Below the pieces are notes generated by a model, which was not told where the DNA came from, ran no database searches, and saw only the letters and a program-made list of their open reading frames with translations. A DNA stretch of 64,000 nt from positions 413,045 to 477,044 of the forward strand of contig NZ_JADPIB010000004.1 in NCBI RefSeq assembly GCF_015767265.1, written 5' to 3'. Shown piece after piece: positions 18,022 to 26,291 of the stretch; the first letter of the stretch is position 1; the number at the start of each line of letters is the position of its first letter. The stretch is from Aureivirga marina. Lineage in GTDB: Bacteria; Bacteroidota; Bacteroidia; Flavobacteriales; Flavobacteriaceae. A program made the translations under genes and the position numbers.

Positions 18022-18822
18022 TCATTTTAGCTGAACATGAATATGATCATCATGTCGAACAGCTCTACAACCTTGAAAACGAATTTTAGAATTCGTCAAA
18101 TGTAATCGATTTTTTAGATGAGGTTCTAAGAAAATTTTTCCAACGTTTTGATTTTTTAAAAAGCATTGAATTAATTTTTTAGTTCCTTTTTCTGAAAATC
18201 GTAATTCTTGATTTATCTTTCCAAAAGTTGCATATTTTGTAAAATCATATTGGAAAAACCCTTTTGATTTACAATAATTTGTTTGGTCAAATTCCTGTTT
18301 TTTTGGTTTTACAAAATCTCCATAACCACTGAATGATTTCTGTTTATTTGTGATTTTTCCATTTTTAGTTTCATATATAAAACTGATATCAATTTTTTTT
18401 CCATCATTATGACTCAAATGTGGAAACAATGGAAATCCATTTAAAAAAGGAAAATTTGCATCTAAATAATTTATTTTAAAAGGTTGTTTTTCGATACATT
18501 TTGCTGTTTTTTCTAATACTGTATTTAATTCGGGTGTAACATAATTTCGATTTAAAAGAATTGTCATATAATTTGTAGGAGCAATTTTATCATTTGAAGC
18601 AATTTTTTCTCTTCCAAAAATTGGTGCGATAAAAGGAATAATTGTAAAAGTGAAAATTACATAAAGCGTTAAAAAAACGATGGTTTTCTTAAAACGAAAT
18701 TTTTTCTGAATGCTATTTGAAATTAAAAGAGATAAAATCAAAATAATTCCACCAATTTGAGTTGCAATTGTGAGAATTGAAAATAGAAATAAATACAGAA
18801 GAATATATAGCAGTTTTTTCAT
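18022..18822 (-). CDS. Membrane-anchored LAS-type metallopeptidase (M15/M74-like)
   Basis: A 266-residue protein with two hydrophobic segments (residues ~4-36 and 46-70), then a periplasmic domain. The domain has SHNDGKKIDISF, which fits the HxxGxxxD zinc motif, and a C-terminal RHDDHIHVQL, which fits the HxH element of LAS peptidases such as MepA (HDDHFHV). LAS enzymes cleave peptide cross-links of peptidoglycan or D-Ala-D-Ala. The spacing and presence of all three ligands support an active enzyme; the substrate is inferred. It is divergent from the frameshifted gene at 18879. Confidence 0.65.
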   Translation of the reverse strand: MKKLLYILLYLFLFSILTIATQIGGIILILSLLISNSIQKKFRFKKTIVFLTLYVIFTFTIIPFIAPIFGREKIASNDKIAPTNYMTILLNRNYVTPELNTVLEKTAKCIEKQPFKINYLDANFPFLNGFPLFPHLSHNDGKKIDISFIYETKNGKITNKQKSFSGYGDFVKPKKQEFDQTNYCKSKGFFQYDFTKYATFGKINQELRFSEKGTKKLIQCFLKNQNVGKIFLEPHLKNRLHLTNSKIRFQGCRAVRHDDHIHVQLK

Positions 18823-18855
18823 TTTATTAGTAGAAATTGATTTTTTAAAATATTA

Positions 18856-18863
18856 TATATTTG
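18856..18863 (+). promoter_or_regulatory. -7 promoter element of the 18879 operon
   Basis: TATATTTG fits TAnnTTTG and lies 16 bp before the ATG at 18879. It supports that ATG as the true start of the broken gene. Confidence 0.55.
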
Positions 18864-18878
18864 CGAATAAACAAAACT

Positions 18879-19422
18879 ATGAATTATTTAAAACTGAAAA
18901 AGTTTATTCTCAAAACAATCATTTTTATTCCAATTATATTTTTGGTGAATAATTTATATTCAATAACAGGAAATTTGTTATTTAATAATTTTTTTGTGAT
19001 TCCTGTTGCTTTTTAGAATTGTGTTTTTTCACTGTTTTGAATATGAGAAAATAAAAGATTTACCTGATGAAGAATTTTTAGAATCTAAGCATCAGAGAAA
19101 AATTAAAAATACAGCACAAAACTGGAAAGGAATTAAAAATGTTTTTGATTTACAATTGCGAAAAACTTCTTATTGGGTAAATTCTTCAAATACTGAAATT
19201 AAGTTTTATACAACTGGTTTTTTTATTTTTCGAAGAGAAATAATCATTAAAAAAGAAAATGAAAATATTCAGTTGAAAATAAAAAGTTTATTTATCAGTT
19301 TTCTTCCTGATTTTGGATCAAATTATTTTTTTTTAGAGGAATTAATTAAAAAAGTAGAAGTATTTAATTCTTTAGAAGAAACAGAAAATGATTTATTAGA
19401 AATAAAAATTGCTAAGAAATGA
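18879..19422 (+). pseudogene. Membrane-anchored protein, split by a one-base frameshift
   Basis: An ATG at 18879 behind a good -7 element opens a frame with a signal-anchor segment (FILKTIIFIPIIFLVNN) that stops at a TAG at 19014. The downstream frame, open from 19006 to 19422, continues without a good start of its own. Deleting one T in the T-tract at 19010-19014 joins both into one protein of 180 residues with PVAF followed by RIVFFHCFEYEK. The full stretch is 544 bp, one more than a multiple of three. The gene overlaps the next start by 4 bp, so it was the first gene of a three-gene operon. It may be a real mutation, slippage or a sequencing error. Function unknown. Confidence 0.65.
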
Positions 19423-19802
19423 ATTTAGAAGGTTTTCGATATTTTGAAAAAGTGAAATTTAAGTGGAATAAAAAATCGTTGAATTTTAAAGAAATAAAAG
19501 TGTTTCCTACTAAAGATGTTGAAATCAATGAAAACGTTGTTTTTACAGGAATACACAAAGGAATTATTAAAATTAAACCTAATTGTTATTTTATACATCG
19601 AGGTGAACTTGAAGGAGAATTAGTTGCAGAAGATGATTCTATGCCAATAATTTTTGGAAAAATTGAAGGAAATATAAAAATGAGTCAAGGTCTTTTAGAT
19701 TTAAGAAAAACAGCAATAATTAAAGGAGAAATTTGTTGTAATAAATTAATGATCGAACCAAATACTGAAATTTATGGAACTGTAAATTTTTTTAAAAAAT
19801 GA
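19419..19802 (+). CDS. Bactofilin-like (polymer-forming beta-helix) protein
   Basis: A 127-residue protein. From residue ~45 it has the repeated short-strand pattern of a right-handed beta-helix (FTGIHKGIIKIKPNCYFIHRG, GELEGELVAED, FGKIEGNIKMSQGLLDLRKT, AIIKGEICCNKLMIEPNTEIYG, TVNFF), typical of bactofilins, which polymerise without nucleotides. The N-terminal ~40 residues are basic and charged. It overlaps the preceding frameshifted gene (ATGA) and the following gene by 4 bp, which indicates tight co-translation. Bactofilins organise envelope enzymes, and a LAS-type peptidase gene is divergently adjacent. Confidence 0.7.
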   Translation: MNLEGFRYFEKVKFKWNKKSLNFKEIKVFPTKDVEINENVVFTGIHKGIIKIKPNCYFIHRGELEGELVAEDDSMPIIFGKIEGNIKMSQGLLDLRKTAIIKGEICCNKLMIEPNTEIYGTVNFFKK

Positions 19803-20236
19803 AAATACCTAAGACTAAAGAAGAATTTTTGGAAGAATTTTATAAATCTTTTGATCTCTATGATAAAATAGGAATACAAAGAGTAAATCAGTTTATAAGA
19901 ATTCTTCCGAAAGTTTCAGATGCATTAATCATTGAAAGTTTTATAGAAATATTTAAAAACAAAGAAAGAAAAGAATTTGAATTATTTGAGCAAAGGATTA
20001 TCGGAGAAGTTCTTAAAGATTTGAATTTAAAATCAAATTTAGATATTGATTTTATTTTAAGAGAAACAGTTTTTGGTTGGAATAAAAGTGCTTATGAATT
20101 TCCTTTTTGGCTAAAGAAAAATTATGGAATTTCGGCTTTGACAAAAGCAATAAAAGATTTTGAATCAACAACAACTTGTGAAATTGAAAAAGATAAATTG
20201 AATACTTTTAAATATTGGCTTCGAATAAAAGATTAA
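19799..20236 (+). CDS. Hypothetical protein, third gene of bactofilin-like operon
   Basis: A 145-residue soluble, helical protein (PKTKEEFLEEFYKSFDLYDKIG, QFIRILPKVSDALIIESFIEIF). A WNKSAYEFPFWLKKNYGI segment in the second half is its most distinctive feature. No known domain is recognised. Its ATG overlaps the stop of the bactofilin-like gene by 4 bp, so its function is probably tied to that protein. It converges with the DCC-family gene with no intergenic base. Confidence 0.65.
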   Translation: MKIPKTKEEFLEEFYKSFDLYDKIGIQRVNQFIRILPKVSDALIIESFIEIFKNKERKEFELFEQRIIGEVLKDLNLKSNLDIDFILRETVFGWNKSAYEFPFWLKKNYGISALTKAIKDFESTTTCEIEKDKLNTFKYWLRIKD

Positions 20237-20647
20237 TCAAAACAAAAACTTTGCTTTTGTTTCAGGAGTAGGAATCATACAACTTTCCTTTTTTCCGAAC
20301 CATTTATAGCGATTTTTTGCAATAAAATCATAAACAAGATCACGAATTGGTTTAGGAATAATTAAGAAAATTGCCATTAAAAACCATAAACCTTTTAATT
20401 TTCTAGCAATTCTAAGTGCTGCCGACGATTTTGTGAAAATTTTGTTATTTTCTAATAAAAGAATCGTGTTTAGCTCAGAAACCGTATATTTATAATGTTG
20501 TAGCAGTTTTTTGCTCTCTTCAGATTGTAAGGGAGCGAACAAAAAGTGATTTTTAGAATCACGTTTTATGATGAAAATGACAGAGTTATTGCAAAGATTA
20601 CAGACCCCATCAAAAAAAATTACAGATTTATCCTCAATTTTTTTCAT
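20237..20647 (-). CDS. DCC family thiol-disulfide oxidoreductase-like protein (DUF393)
   Basis: A 136-residue DUF393/YuxK protein. The defining DGVCNLC motif (DxxCxxC) is at residues ~14-20, followed by VIFIIKRDSKNHFLFAPLQSE, a hydrophobic block near LWFLMAIFLIIPKPIRDLVYDFIAKNRY and the end WFGKKESCMIPTPE. The family is predicted to have a thioredoxin-like fold with an unproven redox role. It is divergent from the ABC export operon; a 9 bp inverted repeat lies in the gap. Confidence 0.88.
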   Translation of the reverse strand: MKKIEDKSVIFFDGVCNLCNNSVIFIIKRDSKNHFLFAPLQSEESKKLLQHYKYTVSELNTILLLENNKIFTKSSAALRIARKLKGLWFLMAIFLIIPKPIRDLVYDFIAKNRYKWFGKKESCMIPTPETKAKFLF

Positions 20648-20663
20648 ATTTACTGTTACAAAA

Positions 20664-20701
20664 TTGTAATTCTTTCGTCTTATGGCGAGATTGAATTACA
20701 A
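20664..20701. promoter_or_regulatory. 9 bp inverted repeat in a divergent promoter region
   Basis: TTGTAATTC and GAATTACAA form a perfect 9 bp inverted repeat with a 20 bp spacer, between the DUF393 gene and the MacAB-like operon. It could be an operator or an RNA hairpin in either leader. Confidence 0.35.
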
Positions 20702-20742
20702 ATTATTATTGTTTAATACTTTTATGCAAAAATACAGATTAT

Positions 20743-21432
20743 ATGATTACAATAAAAAAATTGCATAAATCTTATCCAATTGGAAAAGATTTTTTACATG
20801 TTTTGAAAGGGATTGATTTAGAAGTTAAAGAAGGAGAGTTTGTATCAATCATGGGTTCTTCTGGTTCTGGAAAATCTACTTTACTTAACATTTTAGGACT
20901 TTTAGATGTTCATGATAAAGGTGAATATTATCTAAACGGACAATTGATTCATGATCTTGATGAAAGAAAAGCTGCAATTTTACGTAATAAATTTTTGGGA
21001 TTTGTTTTTCAATCGTTTAACTTAATATCTTATAAAACAGCTGTCGAAAATGTTGCTTTACCACTTTACTATAAAGGTTTAGGTAGAAAGGAAAGACATG
21101 AGAAAGCTTTAGAATATTTAGATAAGGTTGGATTAAAAGAATGGGCAAATCATTTACCAAATGAATTATCAGGAGGACAAAAGCAGCGTGTTGCAATTGC
21201 GAGAGCGTTAGTTACAGAACCAAAAGTAATTTTAGCAGATGAGCCAACAGGAGCTTTAGATTCGGCGACATCTGATACGGTGATGGAAATATTGAGAGAT
21301 ATCAATAATGAAGGAATGACAATCGTGGTAATTACACATGAGGAAGATATTGCTGAAATGACAGATAGAATTGTGCGATTGAAAGACGGAATTATTACAA
21401 GTGACGAAAGAACAAACCAAAAAGTGAAATAA
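20743..21432 (+). CDS. ABC transporter ATP-binding protein (MacB/LolD type)
   Basis: A 229-residue ATPase. It shows Walker [10 protein letters not shown] (~38-46), a Q-loop in FVFQSFNLI, the signature [15 protein letters not shown] (~142-156), Walker [14 protein letters not shown] and the switch H in VVITHEED. These are the marks of MacB/LolD/FtsE-type mechanotransmission ATPases. It is the first gene of an operon with two FtsX-like permeases (gaps of 1 and 2 bp) and a MacA-like adaptor, i.e. a tripartite exporter of peptides, lipids or toxins. Confidence 0.92.
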   Translation: MITIKKLHKSYPIGKDFLHVLKGIDLEVKEGEFVSIMGSSGSGKSTLLNILGLLDVHDKGEYYLNGQLIHDLDERKAAILRNKFLGFVFQSFNLISYKTAVENVALPLYYKGLGRKERHEKALEYLDKVGLKEWANHLPNELSGGQKQRVAIARALVTEPKVILADEPTGALDSATSDTVMEILRDINNEGMTIVVITHEEDIAEMTDRIVRLKDGIITSDERTNQKVK

Positions 21433-21433
21433 C

Positions 21434-22666
21434 ATGTTTGATATAGATCGTTGGAACGAAATTTTTCAAACCATTAGAAAAAATAAACTAAGAACATTTT
21501 TGTCTGGTTTTACCATTACATTTGCCATACTGTTATTTACTATTTTACTTGCAATGGGAAATGGTTTGAAAAACAGTTTTACTTCCGCATTTAGAGATAA
21601 TGCTGAAAATGCGATCTATATTTTCCCAGGTGTAACTTCTCGTTCTTATCAAGGTTTGCCAATTGGTAGAGAAGTACAAATGGAAACAAAAGATTTTAAC
21701 TATATCGTTCAATCTTATAAAAATCAAATACAATATGCAACTGCTGTTGTAAATAAAAATGTCCAAGCTACTTTCGGACGTGAAACGAGTTCTTATAGCT
21801 TAAGAGCCGTGCATCCTCAAGAACAATTTATTGAAATAGTACATATTATTAATGGGAGATATATCAACGATTTAGATATTAAAAACCATACTAAAGTAAT
21901 TGTCATTGGGAATTTAGTTCGAGATGATTTGTTTCCTAAAGGTGTAAATCCAATCGGAAAATATATTAACTTAGATAATATCATGTATAAAGTTGTTGGA
22001 GTATATAATAGTGATGGTGGTGATCGTGATAAAAGAATTATTTATATGCCAATTACAACAGCTCAAAAATTATATGGAAATAATCAAGATATTGATCGAA
22101 TTAATTTGACATATAATTTAAACATGACTTTTAATCAAGCGATTGATTTTGGTACTGAATTAGGAAGTAAATTAAGAGAAAGATTAAAAGTGGCACCAAA
22201 TGATCAATCTGCAATTTTTGTACAAAATTTCGCAGAAGATGCAAAAGCGAGTAATCAAGTGTATGCTACATTGGTTTTTGTGGTAATTTTTATTGGTTCA
22301 GGAACTTTAATTGCCGGAATTGTAGGAATTAGTAATATCATGGTTTATATCGTAAAAGAGAGAACCAAAGAATTTGGAATTAGAAAAGCACTAGGAGCAA
22401 CTCCTAGATCAATTATAGGAATGGTTTTATTCGAAGCATTTTTTATAACAGCAATTGCAGGTTATATTGGATTAGTCCTCGGAATGTTTATTATAAATTG
22501 GATGCGAAAACCATTAGAAGAATATTTTATTAAAAATCCGAGTGTAGATAACACAACGATTTTTGCAGCAACAATTGTATTAATTATCGCAGGAGTTTTT
22601 GCAGGTTATTTACCAGCAAGAAAAGCAGCTAAAATTAAACCAATAGTAGCATTAAGACACGATTAA
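21434..22666 (+). CDS. MacB-type ABC transporter permease
   Basis: A 410-residue MacB_PCD/FtsX permease. There is one N-terminal membrane segment after FQTIRKNKLRTFLSGFTI, a ~220-residue periplasmic domain, and three C-terminal segments that include the coupling motif ERTKEFGIRKALGATPRSI and end with PARKAAKIKPIVALRHD. It starts 1 bp after the ATPase stop. The next gene encodes a second permease of the same type, so the transporter is probably a heterodimer rather than a MacB homodimer. Confidence 0.9.
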   Translation: MFDIDRWNEIFQTIRKNKLRTFLSGFTITFAILLFTILLAMGNGLKNSFTSAFRDNAENAIYIFPGVTSRSYQGLPIGREVQMETKDFNYIVQSYKNQIQYATAVVNKNVQATFGRETSSYSLRAVHPQEQFIEIVHIINGRYINDLDIKNHTKVIVIGNLVRDDLFPKGVNPIGKYINLDNIMYKVVGVYNSDGGDRDKRIIYMPITTAQKLYGNNQDIDRINLTYNLNMTFNQAIDFGTELGSKLRERLKVAPNDQSAIFVQNFAEDAKASNQVYATLVFVVIFIGSGTLIAGIVGISNIMVYIVKERTKEFGIRKALGATPRSIIGMVLFEAFFITAIAGYIGLVLGMFIINWMRKPLEEYFIKNPSVDNTTIFAATIVLIIAGVFAGYLPARKAAKIKPIVALRHD

Positions 22667-22668
22667 TT

Positions 22669-23907
22669 ATGGTAAAGAACGTTTTTGATAAAGATACTTG
22701 GCAAGAAATCTTTGAGGTTTTACGAAAGAATAAATTTCGTACAGCTGTTACGATGCTTGGAGTATTTTGGGGTGTTTTCTTATTGGTTTCTCTTCTAGGA
22801 GCTGCTCGTGGTTTAAAAAATAAATTTGATCAAGAGCTTGGTGATTTCGCAACCAATAGTGTTTTTATTTGGGCGCAAACAACAAGTAAACCTTTTAAAG
22901 GTTTTCAAAAAGGAAGGCCAATTACTCTAAATTTGAAAGATGTAGATATTGTAAAACATGGAGTAGATGGTGTTGAATATGTTGTGCCAAGAAATCAAAC
23001 TACAAGTACTGTAAAATACAACACTAAGAGAGTTAGTTTTGGAATTAGTGGTGATTATCCTTTTTTGGCTGAGGTACAAAAGCAAAACTTAATTTTTGGT
23101 CGTTTTATAGATCAATTAGATATTGAAGAAAGAAGAAAAGTTTGTGTGATTTCTACAGATGTTTATCGACAATTGTTTAATGAAGGTGAATATGTTATTG
23201 GTAGATATATAAATATTAATGAAATCAATTTTAAAATTGTTGGATTAAATAAAAATAGTAGAAATGGACCTTCTGATGATATAAATATTCCTTTTACAAC
23301 TTTTCAAGAAATTTATAATAAAGGAAACGATATTAGTTGGATGATGATTACTGCAAATCCAAATTATAATATTAATCAAGTCGAATCAGAAGCTAAAAAT
23401 TTACTGAAAATAGCACATGATATAAATCCAGATGATACCAGAGCTTTAGGAAGTTTTAATTTTGGAGAATTATTTAAAAAGCTTACAGGGTTTTTATCTG
23501 GAATGCAATTTTTAACAATTTTCGTGGGAATTTCTACCTTAATTGCAGGAGTTTTTGCCATTGGAAATATTTTATTAATTACCGTAAAAGAAAGAACAAA
23601 AGAAATAGGAGTTCGTAGAGCTTTAGGAGCAAAACCATTGGAAATCAAAATTCAAATTATCTTGGAATCCGTCAGTCTGACATTGTTTGCAGGAATTATT
23701 GGAATTATCTTCGGAGGATTTGTTCTTTATATTATTAATACAATTTCTGAAAAATCTCCAGATCCTGTATTAATTAATGCTTCTGTAAGTATTCCTACAG
23801 TTTTAGCTGCATTATTAACGTTGATTTTAATGGGTTCATTGATTGGATTAATTCCTGCGCATCGTGCCATTATTATTAAACCAATTGATGCTTTAAGAGA
23901 AGAATAG
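22669..23907 (+). CDS. MacB-type ABC transporter permease
   Basis: A 412-residue MacB_PCD/FtsX permease with the same layout as its upstream neighbour: an N-terminal segment after FEVLRKNKFRTAVTMLGVFWG, a periplasmic domain, the ERTKEIGVRRALGAKPLEI coupling motif and a final PAHRAIIIKPIDALREE. It begins 2 bp after the preceding stop. The two permeases are clearly homologous but divergent, which fits an ancient duplication. Confidence 0.9.
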   Translation: MVKNVFDKDTWQEIFEVLRKNKFRTAVTMLGVFWGVFLLVSLLGAARGLKNKFDQELGDFATNSVFIWAQTTSKPFKGFQKGRPITLNLKDVDIVKHGVDGVEYVVPRNQTTSTVKYNTKRVSFGISGDYPFLAEVQKQNLIFGRFIDQLDIEERRKVCVISTDVYRQLFNEGEYVIGRYININEINFKIVGLNKNSRNGPSDDINIPFTTFQEIYNKGNDISWMMITANPNYNINQVESEAKNLLKIAHDINPDDTRALGSFNFGELFKKLTGFLSGMQFLTIFVGISTLIAGVFAIGNILLITVKERTKEIGVRRALGAKPLEIKIQIILESVSLTLFAGIIGIIFGGFVLYIINTISEKSPDPVLINASVSIPTVLAALLTLILMGSLIGLIPAHRAIIIKPIDALREE

Positions 23908-23934
23908 TTTTTAAGATTGAAAAATAATTTATAG

Positions 23935-25263
23935 ATGAGGAGAAAAATAATTATAGGTATTATATTGATTGCATTTATTGCTGTTCTTGTGATGTTTGCT
24001 AGAAACAATAGTAAATCGCCAACTATATATAGTACAGAAAAGCCATTTTATACAAATATTGTAAAGAAAACAGTGGCAACCGGTAGTATTATTCCTTTAG
24101 AAAAAATTGAAATTAAACCGCAAATTCCTGGAATTATTGAGAAAATTCATGCGGAAGAAGGGCAAGTTGTAAAAAGAGGAGATCTGATTGCAACAGTTCG
24201 TGTGGTTCCGAATATTTCAAATTTAAATAGTGCAAATGGAACTGTAAAAAATGCACGAATTGAATTTAATAATCAGAAAATCTTATTTGAAAGAAATCAA
24301 AGATTATATGAAAAAGGTGTAATTTCAAAACAAGATTTTGAAAGTGCTGAATTAGCATATAACAACGCTATGCAAGCTTTGAGAAATGCAGAATCTAATT
24401 TGGAAGTTATCAAAAAAGGATATTCAAATGATTTAAAACGTTTGGCAAATACAAATATCACAGCGCAAATTTCTGGAACAATTCTTACAATTCCTGTAAA
24501 AGTTGGAAATCAAGTGATTGAAAGTAACTCGTTTAATGCAGGTACAACTATTGCGACGATTGCTGATTTAAATAAAATGATTTTTGAAGGAAAAGTAGAT
24601 GAATCTGAAGTTGGTGCTTTAAAAGATGGAACAAAACTAGAAGTTGCAATTGGAGCAATTCCTAATACAAAATTCCCTGCTGAATTAAACTTTATCGCAC
24701 CACAAGGAAGTAAAGAAGGTGGAGCAGTTCAGTTTATTATCAAAGCAAATATGACTTTAGATAATAAAAACTTTATTCGCGCAGGATATAGCGCAAACGC
24801 TGATATTATTCTTGCAAAAAGAGATAGTGTTTTAGCAATTAAAGAAGCTGTTTTACAGTTTGATAGTAAAACAGACCAACCTTTTGTTGAAATTGAAACT
24901 GGAAGCCAAGAATTTACAAGAAAAGATGTAAAACTTGGTCTTTCTGATGGAATTAATGTAGAAATTCTTTCTGGTTTATCAGCAGATGATAAGATTAAAA
25001 TCTGGAACAAAGTTACGAATGGAAAAGATGACAGAGGTAAGTTTGGTCGTGCTGAAAAAGATAAAGAAAGTGAGAAGAGTAGGCAACAAAGAGAAGGAGA
25101 AACTCAAGAACAACAAACAGAAGAAGGAAGTACAAGTTCTGAACCAGCAGATCAACCAACTGATGGAAGTGGAAGTGATAGCGGAAGCGGTTCTGGAAGT
25201 GGAGACGGAGGATCTTCTGGAGGTTCTGGCTCTGATGGAGGTGGAAGTGGCGGAAGTCAATAA
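23935..25263 (+). CDS. MacA-like periplasmic adaptor (HlyD/RND family) with Gly/Ser-rich tail
   Basis: A 442-residue adaptor: an N-terminal membrane anchor (IIIGIILIAFIAVLVMF), barrel-sandwich halves (KIEIKPQIPGIIEKIHAEEGQVVKRGDLIATV and TAQISGTILTIPVKVGNQV), a helical hairpin between them (NQRLYEKGVISKQDFESAELAYNNA) and beta-barrel and membrane-proximal domains up to ~365. The last ~75 residues are low complexity, first charged and Gln-rich and then almost only Gly, Ser and Asp. The tail is not part of known MacA proteins. No outer-membrane TolC-like gene is adjacent. Confidence 0.9.
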   Translation: MRRKIIIGIILIAFIAVLVMFARNNSKSPTIYSTEKPFYTNIVKKTVATGSIIPLEKIEIKPQIPGIIEKIHAEEGQVVKRGDLIATVRVVPNISNLNSANGTVKNARIEFNNQKILFERNQRLYEKGVISKQDFESAELAYNNAMQALRNAESNLEVIKKGYSNDLKRLANTNITAQISGTILTIPVKVGNQVIESNSFNAGTTIATIADLNKMIFEGKVDESEVGALKDGTKLEVAIGAIPNTKFPAELNFIAPQGSKEGGAVQFIIKANMTLDNKNFIRAGYSANADIILAKRDSVLAIKEAVLQFDSKTDQPFVEIETGSQEFTRKDVKLGLSDGINVEILSGLSADDKIKIWNKVTNGKDDRGKFGRAEKDKESEKSRQQREGETQEQQTEEGSTSSEPADQPTDGSGSDSGSGSGSGDGGSSGGSGSDGGGSGGSQ

Positions 25264-25284
25264 AATAAGCACTAAGATAAATTT

Positions 25285-25323
25285 AAAAAGGAGAAACATC
25301 ACTTAAATGTTTCTCCTTTTTTT
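25285..25323. terminator. Terminator of the ABC export operon
   Basis: Stem AAAAAGGAGAAACAT / ATGTTTCTCCTTTTT with a 7 nt loop and T-run; the convergent minus-strand gene ends in the same hairpin. Confidence 0.92.
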
Positions 25324-26131
25324 ATAGACAATCCAGCGGATTTGAAAATTGATATAAATAATTTAATTCTTCTTTTGATTTTTTATTAGAAACAATTTTA
25401 AACGAACCATTTTCTTTAGAGAAAGTAGGAGGGGGTAAATGCAATTTTTCTGCTGCTTTTGTGTAAAATTCTTTTCTTGTAGGATGTTTATCTGCGCAAC
25501 CATTGACTATTTGATTCCAGAATTCTTTTTCAATAATTTGATTAATCAATCCAATACAATCCTCTAAATGAATCATATTTATTGGATTGTTTCCATTGTT
25601 TAAATTCAATTTGTTTGCTAAAAATCTTCCAGGTTTTCTATCTTTTCCCATTAAACCAGAAAAGCGAACTATTGTAGTCTTATTTTCGAAACTTTGTAAA
25701 ATTTCTTCACACTTTTTTAAAGCTTTTCCAGAAGGTGTTTCAGGTTGAATTTCTAAATCTTCTGTAACAATTCCATTTGTATTTTGATAAACAGAAGTAG
25801 AACTAATAAAAATTACTTTTTGATTTGGTTTTAGATACTTTAAAATTAAATCTAATTGTTTTGGATAAATAGATTCAATATTAGGAATTCTTCTAGGAGG
25901 AAAATTGATAAAAATAATCTCAGAACCCTTTAAGAAGTTTTCAATATCTCCCTCAATTTTTTCTTCATTTATAGAAATTAAAAAAGGTTGTATTTGTTCT
26001 TTTTTTAAAACTTCTAACTTATTTTCTGAAGTTGTACTTCCTTTTACGATAGATCCTTTTTCAATTAAAAATTGAGCTAAAGGAAAGCCTAACCACCCAC
26101 ATCCTAAAATGCTAATTTGTTTTTGTGTCAT
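25322..26131 (-). CDS. NAD(P)-dependent epimerase/SDR-type protein (YeeZ-like)
   Basis: A 269-residue Rossmann-fold protein. The nucleotide-binding motif is GCGWLGFPLA at residues ~10-19, with KGSTTS at the second strand (NADP-type), FISSTSVYQN (active-site S/T and Y region, ~109-118), FSGLMGKDRKPG and a substrate region near INMIHLEDCIGLI. This matches the atypical extended SDRs annotated NAD(P)H-binding or YeeZ. Substrate unknown. It is a single gene that ends within the ABC operon terminator and is divergent from the adenine deaminase gene. Confidence 0.8.
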   Translation of the reverse strand: MTQKQISILGCGWLGFPLAQFLIEKGSIVKGSTTSENKLEVLKKEQIQPFLISINEEKIEGDIENFLKGSEIIFINFPPRRIPNIESIYPKQLDLILKYLKPNQKVIFISSTSVYQNTNGIVTEDLEIQPETPSGKALKKCEEILQSFENKTTIVRFSGLMGKDRKPGRFLANKLNLNNGNNPINMIHLEDCIGLINQIIEKEFWNQIVNGCADKHPTRKEFYTKAAEKLHLPPPTFSKENGSFKIVSNKKSKEELNYLYQFSNPLDCL

Positions 26132-26279
26132 TTCTATTTTTAATTCAAAATTATAGAATTTAATTCATAAATAAGAAAGAGAATAATTTTAAAACTGAAT
26201 TTCTATTTTTAATAAATAATTATCCTTTTTTCAGAAGAATTTTACAACTTAGAAACTATTGAATTCTAAAGGATATTCT

Positions 26280-26287
26280 TAAATTTG
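26280..26287 (+). promoter_or_regulatory. -7 element immediately before the deaminase start codon
   Basis: TAAATTTG, with only 4 bases between it and the ATG at 26292, which suggests a leaderless or nearly leaderless mRNA. Confidence 0.55.
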
Positions 26288-26291
26288 CAAT

